Below are positions 46,410-55,791 of a stretch of 64,000 nucleotides of DNA, piece by piece. The position numbers and the translations under genes are program-made. The notes beneath the pieces were generated by a model, which had not been told where the DNA came from, did not search any database, and was given only the letters and a program-made list of their open reading frames with translations. The DNA is from Gammaproteobacteria bacterium (GTDB lineage: Bacteria; Pseudomonadota; Gammaproteobacteria; Pseudomonadales; Pseudohongiellaceae): positions 84,007 to 148,006 of the forward strand of contig BPDI01000002.1 in NCBI GenBank assembly GCA_019654215.1, in the 5' to 3' direction. Within the stretch, counting starts at the first letter, position 1; every line of letters starts with the position of its first letter.

Positions 46410-46521
46410 TATTTTATCCGCAGAGCGCTCTATTAAGACAACTATTCCAAAATTACGGGTTTATAAACAGCCACATTTGCTACAACTGATCATTCTAAAT
46501 AAAGTCTTTCCGCAATAAAAC

Positions 46522-46935
46522 TTACTCTCTAGGTATTCGAGGAAAATATTCGAGAGACCCGTCAACTTGACTCCAAACAGGAGCACTTTCAGGGCAATGA
46601 TTTGATAAGGGTTTAAAATGATCTTTATGGTCTAAAGCAAAGGCATTAACGCTAGCTAAGCCAAGTTCATCAATCTGCGCCCATATTCTGCTTCCACAAT
46701 CCGGGCAAAACCGTCGTGAATTTACCCTTCCCGAATCAGCGGCAATGTCAAATACTTTCGGTTCACCTTTAATCAAGATAATACTTTCTATTGGCACGCC
46801 GTAAGCCGCAAAACATGCTGCGCCACTTATTGCCTGACAGTCTGTGCAATAACAAAGCAGTTGATAACTTGACTCCGATGTAGTTCGAAATCGGATGTTG
46901 CCGCATAGGCAACCTCCTTCTATTGTTTGTGACAT
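46522..46935 (-). CDS. GFA family protein (glutathione-dependent formaldehyde-activating-like zinc protein)
   Basis: GGCLCGNIRF, CYCTDCQAISGA, FCPDCGSRIW. Confidence 0.93.
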   Translation of the reverse strand: MSQTIEGGCLCGNIRFRTTSESSYQLLCYCTDCQAISGAACFAAYGVPIESIILIKGEPKVFDIAADSGRVNSRRFCPDCGSRIWAQIDELGLASVNAFALDHKDHFKPLSNHCPESAPVWSQVDGSLEYFPRIPRE

Positions 46936-47163
46936 TTTTTATCCTCTTAATGAGTTTTTGGCATCTATCCATATAGTAGAACTATATGGAGGAAAAATTG
47001 AGCTTCTAGCTATTTGTTGGATGTCAAATTCAAAAACGATCGAAAATTAATCAAATCAACCTAATTGGCGGGCTACTATATCGGGCTAGTACCGGATATT
47101 TCTGTGTAATATGATCTACTCGCCACGACGGCAATCTGTTGCGCATAAATATGAGGTAAGCCT

Positions 47164-48079
47164 ATGCTAAATCGTCGCGAGTTCCTGCTTTCATCTTTGG
47201 CTACACCCTTAGTTCTGCCGAGTTCTATTTTCAAGCACAAACCGCTGCTTCAGGAAAAATGCTCTTGGCCATGCATCAAAACACGTCCCGTGCGGCAGGA
47301 TTTCGAGGATCCCTGGAAGGCTGGTCTCGTGCCGGCATCGAGTATGTTGAGCTCAATGATACAGCGCTTGACGGTTTTCTCGAAAATGACACGCTGACCG
47401 GCGCAAGCAATCTGCTTAATGATCTTGGCTTAACCCCAGTCTGTGCGGCGGCGGCGTTACCAGACCTCTGGATTCCAGGACCTGCTCGTGAGACATCATT
47501 AGAAGCATGGCGCATGCGTTGCGATCAATTCGCGAATCTGGGTTTGGAGAAAATCTATTCGCCCGCAGTAACGAACCGCCCTGTAACATTGGAAGATTAT
47601 GCCGCTACACCGGAAGCCATTCGAGAGGTAGCAGAAATCTCTAGCGAATACGATCTCACTTGTATGATTGAGTTCTTACGGACTTCAACCCATCTCGCTA
47701 CTCTGCCAACTGCGCTTACTATGATTAGGGCTGCCGATCATCCAAATATTCGGCCCATGATCGACTTTTTTCATTTTTGGTCTGGATTAAGTAAATTTGA
47801 CGATCTGAATATGCTTGAGCCGGGCGAGCTTGCTCATTGTCACTTTCAGGACTTGTTAGATGCGCCAAGAGAGCTTACGGATAACAGCTACCGCGTTATA
47901 CCTGGTGATGGCATCGCACCTCTAATCGCAATTATTCGCATGCTCGCAGAAAAGGAATATAACGGGCGCTCTCAGTCGAATTGTTCAGACAAGAACTTGT
48001 TAACGGCGATCCCTTTGAAGTAGCCACAGAAATAAAACAAAAAGCTGAAACGGTAATGGGCGCGGCTCAAGTTTTGTAG
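47164..48079 (+). CDS. sugar phosphate isomerase/epimerase (TIM barrel), exported; two or more frameshifts
   Basis: LNRRREFLLSSLATPLVLPSSIF leader; GWSRAGIEYVELNDTALDGFL..., HPNIRPMIDFFHFWSG, HCHFQDLLDAPRE; the C-terminus continues to 48079 in a shifted frame. Confidence 0.85.
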
Positions 48080-48301
48080 GTGTAAGATACATAGGTGAAG
48101 AGATAAAAGCTCTGAATTAGTGCGCCTATAATGAATATAAAGATCGAAAAGCAGTTTTCAGTCGAAGTGTATTTAATTTGGTATTAGTGCAGACTAAACA
48201 AGCGGGATAAGTTTTCTTTATATTTGAAAAGGAAAGATTAAAAAGGGATAGCTGACACATAATTGTTGTACCAGTGCTTAGAAAAAAGATTCTTTGGAAT
48301 A

Positions 48302-50257
48302 CTATTTTGCACTTTTCAGCGTTAATGCGAATGTCACACCATTATCGCGCTCAAGCAGTTTCAGATCTCCGCCCAGCATGCGCATATAATGGCGTGAAAT
48401 AAACAGCCCTATGCCCTGATTACTACCTTCTTTCTTCGAAGCCATATTGCTGTCGGGATAGCGCAGATTAAATACCGTTTCCATCTTATCGTTTGGTATG
48501 GCGGGCCCATCATTGGATATCAAAATCTGACATCCTTCTTCACTTCCCTGAACTTCAACTTTGATAGGAGACTCTTTGCTGGTTCGAAAACGATCTGCGT
48601 TGGTAATAATATTGTCCAGCACCAACCAAAGTAGTAATCCACGTATCTCTATGTCAACGTTTGCGTTGGACTGTAACAATACATTGCTAACATCTTCTTT
48701 GTTGTCGATATACTTCTTCAAGTATTCAGAGATATTGACTATAAATACTTCATCTGAAGAACTCTGTACTGCCTGATCAATTCGTAGAATAGCCTCCAAT
48801 GCAGTATCGATACGAGCAATATCAATACTGTCGGAGTATTTGTTTTTCAAGTTGTGAAATGGCGATTTAATCTCGTGCGCGATAATAGAATTGATGTTGC
48901 GATCCCGCTCGGATTTCAACTGCAATTCAGCTGCTAACTTGCGTTCCCGGTTGAGTTGTTTACGCATTTTTAATAATACGTAGCGGAACGCTTTTGCAAC
49001 CGTACCGATCTCGTGTCTTGATTTCACATAGGGAATATCAATTGGCGTTTCAGGATCCCAATTCCTGGGCTTAATCAGTCCGGCAGTGAGATGCACTAAC
49101 GGCCTACCCAATAACAAATAAACAACTAACACAGCAGCTAGTAAGGCAAGGATGCTATAGCCTACGATTGGTAACATGGTGTTCAAGTAATTTACGGGAG
49201 TCACTAAATTAATTTCTGCACTGCGCTCATAACTTAGCCAAATATAGTTTTGAGGAGTTGCGCAGTGGCTGCTCGATTGATAGCCGAAAAGCGCTCGGGC
49301 GACGGAGTCTTGAATTGCTGAAGATGGTTCAAAAGCCAAAGGCTCTGAATCTATAAATGAAGTGCTTCCACTAAAACAGTCGCAGGGGCCAGTAGTTGGG
49401 CAGCGGCCGAAGTAGACAGACTCGCCGCTATCCAATACACGATGAGGCATTTACATTGGGTCCACGACTAGTGCCTCTGTGTTTTCAGTGCTAATGCCTT
49501 CGTTGCCGAGGCTAGATTTCTCGAAAAATTTATCAGTACTGCATGTATCCAATCTTCAAATGTTCACTACTGATTGGGCGCGGACATTGCTCTCTGCGGG
49601 GGAAAGTTGCGCAGGCCTCCATTTGCAAGCGTAAGCGTTGTTTCGGTTTGCTATCGAGACAGCGCTGGCTGGGATCTACTGGCTCCCAGAATTCGGCATA
49701 AATACTGTCTTCTCTTGAGTCGCCACGAGTACCCAAGCGCTTAATGTCTGTCATTCCAAGGTGGTCAACATCCAGACTCCAACTCTTGTTTCCCCCAGGT
49801 GTGGTTAAAGCTAGGTAAATACGTCATCAGGATCTTTACCATGCAATCCTTGAGTGCAGTAATCAATGTAAAAGAACAGGTGATCGACGTTTCTTTCCAT
49901 TGAAACGAAATAGGCAACACAGATCTCAAAACGCTTAGGGTTTTGCAGCTCCCCAAATTGCTGAAAGCAATCTTCTGATGGTTGTACGTTGGTATTAGCG
50001 CCATGTAGTGAAATATCTTGTGGTCTAACTCTCGCGGCTCGTATGCGTCCGCTGTGCAAATTTAAATCGACGATGTCGATAGGGTTGGCTTCATCGAATA
50101 GCAGCTGCTGAAAATCGGAATTTTGGCATCACGGTCTTCAGCTTCCGTTTGTTGGAATGCCATCCACGCTGCAAAAAAGCAGGCGTAATAGATAGAATAA
50201 AGAGGAGTATGATTACTCCCGAAGGCGAGGGAAACGACCGAGTAGATAGCTTTTCAT
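48302..50257 (-). CDS. sensor histidine kinase with Cys-containing periplasmic region and HAMP-like linker (at least three frameshifts)
   Basis: H-box IIAHEIKSPFHNLKN, N-box LLWLVLDNIITNADRF, G-box ISNDGPAIP / SNQGIGLFISRHYMRMLGG; upstream frames carry the periplasmic sensor and an N-terminal TM starting at MKSYLLGRFPRLR. Confidence 0.85.
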
Positions 50258-50349
50258 AGCAAACCTATTTATTCCAATTTTTAACAGGCCCTTAATAATT
50301 CTTACTTACTCGAATTTGCGGCCAATTTATCATGCGCTTATTTTTATGT

Positions 50350-51090
50350 TTATTCTTCAAGCCAGCTGTACCCGCCTCCTCCAGGCCTGGTTTTGATTGG
50401 TAAGGCGGCATCGCTTGAAACAAATTGACGGAATTCTTTTCTCAGTTCTGCGATATGGACAGCAACAGCTTCTGTCGTTGGTTTTAAAGTTGGCAGTGCT
50501 TCTTTAAGTTTTCTTATCTCTACCGGATTAGGAGAATTTTGTGCAAGTATCACCAGCAAACGCATTTGCGTTAACGTGCACTTAATTTCGTTTCCTTTCC
50601 AGGTTGAGCTTCCAGTTAAAGGTGAGAGTCGGAGAGAACCAATTTCAGTCGTCATGCCATCCAGGATGGGATTGCTTGGTGATTTAGATTGCAATTGTAA
50701 TCCCAAGCGCACTGCACGTAGATAATCAGCCGCCGAATGAGGTTTGGAAAGCGTATCTACAACTTTTAAAGCGCGCATAAAGCCTTCCACTTCAGAGCTG
50801 AACTCTCGACCTGACACTACTATAACCGTGGAGCGTAAATCTGGGCTCATTTCGGTAAGCAAACGAATGCCCCCGTCTTTGTCGAGCTCGGGATCACCTC
50901 CGCTTAAGTCTAGGTCCAGAGTAATCAAATCATAGGTTTCGCCTGCTGCTTTTTTACGATCGAACATCGTCCGAGCTTGATCTTCATTGAATAGCTGATC
51001 AATTGCTACATCGTCCCAAGCGGCTTCGAGTAAATCGCGATACTGTTGACTCTCGTCCTCAGAGTCTTCGACTATGGCTATATGAATCAT
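50350..51090 (-). CDS. response regulator with receiver and OmpR-like winged-helix output domain
   Basis: MIHIAIVEDSEDES...LITLDLDLSGGDP...VIVVSGRE...TLSKPHS receiver; C-terminal CTLTQMRLLVILAQN...VAVHIAELRKEFRQF...IKTRPGGGGYSWL; start at 51090 preferred over 51222. Confidence 0.88.
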   Translation of the reverse strand: MIHIAIVEDSEDESQQYRDLLEAAWDDVAIDQLFNEDQARTMFDRKKAAGETYDLITLDLDLSGGDPELDKDGGIRLLTEMSPDLRSTVIVVSGREFSSEVEGFMRALKVVDTLSKPHSAADYLRAVRLGLQLQSKSPSNPILDGMTTEIGSLRLSPLTGSSTWKGNEIKCTLTQMRLLVILAQNSPNPVEIRKLKEALPTLKPTTEAVAVHIAELRKEFRQFVSSDAALPIKTRPGGGGYSWLEE

Positions 51091-51313
51091 TCCAGTACTC
51101 ACTCTCATCATGGCAGTGAGGTTAAACCCCACGATATTAACTTTCTTTGCTTTCAGTCTAAGGATTTCCTTATGAGATCTCACGCTTAAGGAAATCTTTA
51201 CCCTGGTAAGCACAAACTCCATTCTAACTGCTTTTTTACTTAGCGAAGTTGTCGAATTATTTCACCGTCAAAAAGTTGTTACCTTGCTATTGCTCGATCC
51301 AAGGATAATCTTA

Positions 51314-51466
51314 ATGAAATCAACAACATTGGGAAGGGCCCTGCAAATACTCGTGTTGAGTGGCTATCTAGCTGCCGGCACCTCAGTTGGAAATGATGAA
51401 TCCAGCGCGCTTTTGCCAGATTCAAAGCAGGATCAAATGGCCTTGTCAGAGCTCTTCATCGACTAG
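51314..51466 (+). CDS. 50-aa putative secreted small protein, divergent from the two-component system
   Basis: MKSTTLGRALQILVLSGYLAAGTSVGNDESSALLPDSKQDQMALSELFID: signal peptide-like N-terminus plus a short acidic tail. Confidence 0.4.
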   Translation: MKSTTLGRALQILVLSGYLAAGTSVGNDESSALLPDSKQDQMALSELFID

Positions 51467-51635
51467 TACTGCCTTCCGTGAAGATAGTCACATCGATTCG
51501 ATGAATTAGTCCAATGAGGGCAGTTCTTCACAATCCAGTTATCTCCCGCATGGGCTCAATTTCAGTCCTTGCATTTCTCTATAATTAGTTAAAATACGAT
51601 CTCCACAAAAATTCTTACGTATCTAAGGAACAAAA

Positions 51636-52829
51636 ATGTTTAACATTTTGAATGGATTTCGCGTCCTCGATTTAACCACGGTTGTGCTAGGGCCGTTTTC
51701 AACTCAGATGCTTGGAGATTTCGGCGCCGAAGTTATCAAGATTGAAAATCTCGGCGGCGACATGATGCGTGCTGTGCGTCCAGGAAAATCTGACGAGATG
51801 GGGGCTGGTTTTGTTAATTGCAATCGCAATAAGGATTGCGTTGCGATCAATCTGAAAACAGAGCAAGGTAAAGAAATTTTTTATCGTCTGGTGAAGAGTG
51901 CAGATGCTGTCGTTCACAACATGCGGAATAAGACCGCGGTTAATCTTGGAATTGGCTATGAAGATCTAAAAGTCATTAAGCCCGATATTGTTTATTGCGG
52001 GGCACAAGGATTTGGCGAAAAAGGACCGAGTTCTGATATTCCTGCCTATGACGACATCATTCAAGCTGCTAGTGGCTTGTCTTATTTAAATTCTGATGAA
52101 CAGGGACGTCCTCGCTATTTACCAACAATTGTGGCAGACAAAGTGTCGGGGCTGCAGTTAACTGCAGCAGTGTTAGGGGGGTTGATAAATAAATTGCGCA
52201 CCGGCAAAGGCTGTTTTATCGAATCGCCTATGTTTGAAGGCCTGGTCGCTTTTCTGATGACAGAGCAATTAGCTGGCCACAGCTATATACCAAGCACTGG
52301 AACCACTGGCTACGATCGTTTAACTGCGCCTTATCGAAGACCATATCCAACTAAAGATGGCTACATGGCGATTCTGCCTTACAGCACGAAAAACTGGGTG
52401 GATTTTTTCACCATGGTGGGTCGACCGGAATGGGCCAACTGGGAAATAGTCAGAGATCCAATAAAGCGCAGTGAAAATATAAACACGCTTTACGAGAAGC
52501 TTTATGAAATTGCACCTGAGAAAACTACTGAAGAGTGGGATGAATTGTTGCGCCATGCAAACATTCCTCATACCAAAGTTAATCGTTTAGATGACTTACT
52601 AGATAACAAGCATTTAAAGGAAGTGGGGTTGTTTAGGGAATACGAGCATCCTAGCGAAGGCTCAATGCGACAGGTGCGCTCCCATTACACTATGGAAGGA
52701 ATTGAGCAGGCAGAAGACAAACCTACTCAACTCATCGGGGAATCCACTGAAAAAGTTTTATTAGCTGCTGGTTATACCAGTGATGAAATTAACAACTTCA
52801 CAAATGATAATGTTATCAAGTGTCAGTAA
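51636..52829 (+). CDS. CaiB/BaiF family (class III) CoA transferase
   Basis: GFRVLDLTTVVLGPFSTQMLGDFGAEVIKIENLGGDMMR; NCNRNKDCVAINLKTEQGKEIFYRLVKSADAVVHN. Confidence 0.95.
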   Translation: MFNILNGFRVLDLTTVVLGPFSTQMLGDFGAEVIKIENLGGDMMRAVRPGKSDEMGAGFVNCNRNKDCVAINLKTEQGKEIFYRLVKSADAVVHNMRNKTAVNLGIGYEDLKVIKPDIVYCGAQGFGEKGPSSDIPAYDDIIQAASGLSYLNSDEQGRPRYLPTIVADKVSGLQLTAAVLGGLINKLRTGKGCFIESPMFEGLVAFLMTEQLAGHSYIPSTGTTGYDRLTAPYRRPYPTKDGYMAILPYSTKNWVDFFTMVGRPEWANWEIVRDPIKRSENINTLYEKLYEIAPEKTTEEWDELLRHANIPHTKVNRLDDLLDNKHLKEVGLFREYEHPSEGSMRQVRSHYTMEGIEQAEDKPTQLIGESTEKVLLAAGYTSDEINNFTNDNVIKCQ

Positions 52830-52879
52830 GGCGTTAAACCTTTCTGTTATCTAATAGTTCGTGCATCTAGTTTGATTGA

Positions 52880-54994
52880 CTAATTTTCGATCCAGACTGG
52901 CTGGGTGAAAGCACCGTTTCGAGCGATATCCCAAACTTCGATGCGGACCCAGCTTCGATTAGATAAATCCATATTTCTATCTATAGTTTCTGAATCAAAT
53001 TCAGTGGTATGAGATAGATCGATTCGATCTCTATAGATCGTGGTGCCATCGCCACTGATGATTTCCATATAAGAAAGCGGGTAGGTCCACTCCAAGTCCG
53101 CGATTAACTTGGCAGACTCATTTTTGTTAATTGTTTCGCCACTTTCCATACCCTCGACCGAAAAGTCTACGATGAGAACTTCGCCAGTCGTAACAAAGAA
53201 TTTTCCATTGGCAAGGGCATCAACTACTGGTTGCCAGCCGTCTTCGTAGTCAGGAATTTCATCCAGCCTTAAATAGTTAATGTTCATGGTGCCAAAGAGT
53301 TCGTAGTCTTCATAGATCTTAAAAATATCTACTTCGCCGAGAATGTACTTTCTTGCTCCCCAGTTCGCCATGTCATCTTCAAGATCCAGCACACGCCATC
53401 CCAACATTTCTCTCGAATAATCTGCCGGCATGGCTTTCCAGGCGCCACCAAGAAAATGTTCGCTTAGAAAAAAATCCTGATCGTTGTAGCCATCAGGGAA
53501 ACCTGTCGAGCCTTTAACTCGAGGATGAGCTGTCCAGGCTAACCCGTCCTCTTGTTCTAAAAGATTAAGCACGTCATCGGCACTTCCTACGTGATACACA
53601 GTGCCGTAACCTGGTATGTCTTGCACGAACGGTTGTCCCTGATTCTGATTTAGTACCCAATACACGGGCTTAGGAAACATGCTTAACCAGTGACTGTTCA
53701 AATGTACGTTGGGCTCTTCCCCTGGGATAAGCAAAAAATCGTCTCCGGACAAACGCGCAAATTCATCATGCATGACTTTCAATTCAGCCAGGCGTTGATC
53801 GGTTTCAGTTCCAGGGGTGCGACCAAAATGAAACTCGGCCATATGCACCATATCCACACCCATGCGCTTAAAGAAATTCACGAAGTCAGGGTCTTCTAAG
53901 CCAGCCGGTACGCCTATTGTATTTTGTTCCTGCTGCATATTGATGAAATCCATTGAATGTTCGTGATGATAATGGCTGGATAAAGTCTTATAACCTTCGA
54001 GAGCTTTAAAGGAATCGCTACGCGTATAACGTTTAACGATTTCTAAATTATCTAAACCTGATTGCTCAGACAGAAATAACAGAACCCCTAATTTTTGAAC
54101 TGATGATGGTTGTGCGTTTACCCAGGGGACGAAACGACGATCCCCCATGGGCGGTTGCCTTACACCAAAGGCGAAACCATCGATCATGTCTAAGTATTCC
54201 GCTCCCGCCCAGTTATAGCCATAGTTGTCTGCAAAATCTAAGGGATACAAATACTGATGGGGGAAAGGGGATATGACTAGAGATCCATTAGTATTTGATA
54301 AAGCTAAACTGCGATAACGTGTCTTATAAACACTGGCAGTAGAATTTAAGATCGGATCAATGTGAGGATTGTCGTGAGCATCAAACCACTCAACATGGTG
54401 GCCTTCGGTTTCTGGTTTCGCCAGTCCGACATGGTATAGAAACGCTGTTGCAGGACGTTCGGTCGAAACTCTTGCTTCCATGTGCACGAATGGACTGTCG
54501 TGATAAAGGATAAAGGCAAGGGAACCAGCGAAGTTAGTACTACTCAGACCTTCGATTTCAATTGTAGCGCGGCCACCTTCTGTAGATACGTTTACGCTTT
54601 CTGGGATCAAATAGCCTTTTTCAACAGAGTAAGGACGTGTAGGCACTCGATCAAAAAATATTTCCCAGCCATCCCTCAGTTCCAGGTCTCTATCGCCTAT
54701 CCAAAACAAATAGTTCGGATCGACTTCTTCGATGATGGATTCGCCGTTAATACCCAGTTCTCGAATTAGTGGTGCTGCCGCGCTGTTACCTCGGCGGGGA
54801 ATGAATTGCAGATCTATATAGGCTCTTCCTTCTGGTGCATTCCATTGCAGCACTAAACCATCATCGCGTGTAGTTAAATCAAAATCACCGTTGGCCATGA
54901 ATCCTTGTTGAGTAATGTCTGCAGCAAGAATAACTGTTGAGAAAGACGCTAAAGTCAGAGCAAAGAAAGTCGCAATCAATTGCCTCATGTTCAC
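52880..54994 (-). CDS. CehA/McbA-like (PHP-type) metallohydrolase, exported
   Basis: Signal peptide (VILAADITQQG); HYHHEHSMDFINMQ, MGVDMVHMAEFHFGRTPGT, PGEEPNVHLNSHW, AWTAHPRVKGS resemble PHP metal-binding motifs. Confidence 0.65.
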   Translation of the reverse strand: MNMRQLIATFFALTLASFSTVILAADITQQGFMANGDFDLTTRDDGLVLQWNAPEGRAYIDLQFIPRRGNSAAAPLIRELGINGESIIEEVDPNYLFWIGDRDLELRDGWEIFFDRVPTRPYSVEKGYLIPESVNVSTEGGRATIEIEGLSSTNFAGSLAFILYHDSPFVHMEARVSTERPATAFLYHVGLAKPETEGHHVEWFDAHDNPHIDPILNSTASVYKTRYRSLALSNTNGSLVISPFPHQYLYPLDFADNYGYNWAGAEYLDMIDGFAFGVRQPPMGDRRFVPWVNAQPSSVQKLGVLLFLSEQSGLDNLEIVKRYTRSDSFKALEGYKTLSSHYHHEHSMDFINMQQEQNTIGVPAGLEDPDFVNFFKRMGVDMVHMAEFHFGRTPGTETDQRLAELKVMHDEFARLSGDDFLLIPGEEPNVHLNSHWLSMFPKPVYWVLNQNQGQPFVQDIPGYGTVYHVGSADDVLNLLEQEDGLAWTAHPRVKGSTGFPDGYNDQDFFLSEHFLGGAWKAMPADYSREMLGWRVLDLEDDMANWGARKYILGEVDIFKIYEDYELFGTMNINYLRLDEIPDYEDGWQPVVDALANGKFFVTTGEVLIVDFSVEGMESGETINKNESAKLIADLEWTYPLSYMEIISGDGTTIYRDRIDLSHTTEFDSETIDRNMDLSNRSWVRIEVWDIARNGAFTQPVWIEN

Positions 54995-55005
54995 TCCTTT
55001 TTGTT

Positions 55006-55755
55006 TTAATCGGGAAGCTGCCAGTCGAATCTATATTGTACATTATCAACTCGAACAGAGCCGTCAAAGATAATGCGCGGTTCAAAGCGTAATCGATAGG
55101 CGGAGTTGATGGCTTCATCGTTAAAGACACCCGGTGGTTGGCTTTCTACTATCGCAACATTTTCCACCATGCCCTGCTCAGTCACATCGAAGCTCACTAC
55201 AACATAGCCTTCAATACTCAGTTCTTCCGCGACGTCAGGATAGTTCGGTGTGATGAAGCGCATGGGAATGAGTTCACGAAATACCACTTCGTCGGACGGT
55301 GGTTCCACTAGTATGGAATTCTGTTCTTCTAATGCGTAGCGAAATACATAGCGAATATCGTCGAGGGTTTCTCCCCGAGTGTTGTCGAACATCATGCGCC
55401 GAGCTGCGTTTACCGCGGACTGTCGGAAATATCCGATAGGTTGTTCTTCAATCGCACGAATCGTATTACCAATCACTTCACCTTCTTCATCAACTGAAAA
55501 TTCAACCATCACCCAACCTTCGATTCCCAGATTGCGTGCCCTTAATGGGTAAAGGGGTTCAGCAACTCTGCGTGTTATCAACCCACGGGTGAAATTAGGA
55601 GGAGGAGTGAGCTCTGGAGAAGAGCTAGTAGAAACAGTTCGAGAGCCTTCGTCGACAACAACACAGCTGCCTAGCAAGAATAGACTTGCCAGTAGTGAGA
55701 AATGGTTGAGGTAATGCTTAATCCGTAGCCATTTTTTTAGGTAGTTAATCCCCAT
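55006..55755 (-). CDS. lipoprotein with two tandem TonB C-terminal domains
   Basis: LLASLFLLGSC lipobox; YPLRARNLGIEGWVMVEFSVDEEGEVIG... and YPDVAEELSIEGYVVVSFDVTEQGMVENVAIVESQPPGVFNDEAINSAYRLRFEP. Confidence 0.8.
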   Translation of the reverse strand: MGINYLKKWLRIKHYLNHFSLLASLFLLGSCVVVDEGSRTVSTSSSPELTPPPNFTRGLITRRVAEPLYPLRARNLGIEGWVMVEFSVDEEGEVIGNTIRAIEEQPIGYFRQSAVNAARRMMFDNTRGETLDDIRYVFRYALEEQNSILVEPPSDEVVFRELIPMRFITPNYPDVAEELSIEGYVVVSFDVTEQGMVENVAIVESQPPGVFNDEAINSAYRLRFEPRIIFDGSVRVDNVQYRFDWQLPD

Positions 55756-55791
55756 GGCTTTTTCTTTTAGCTTGTGTGAATTTATCAAATT

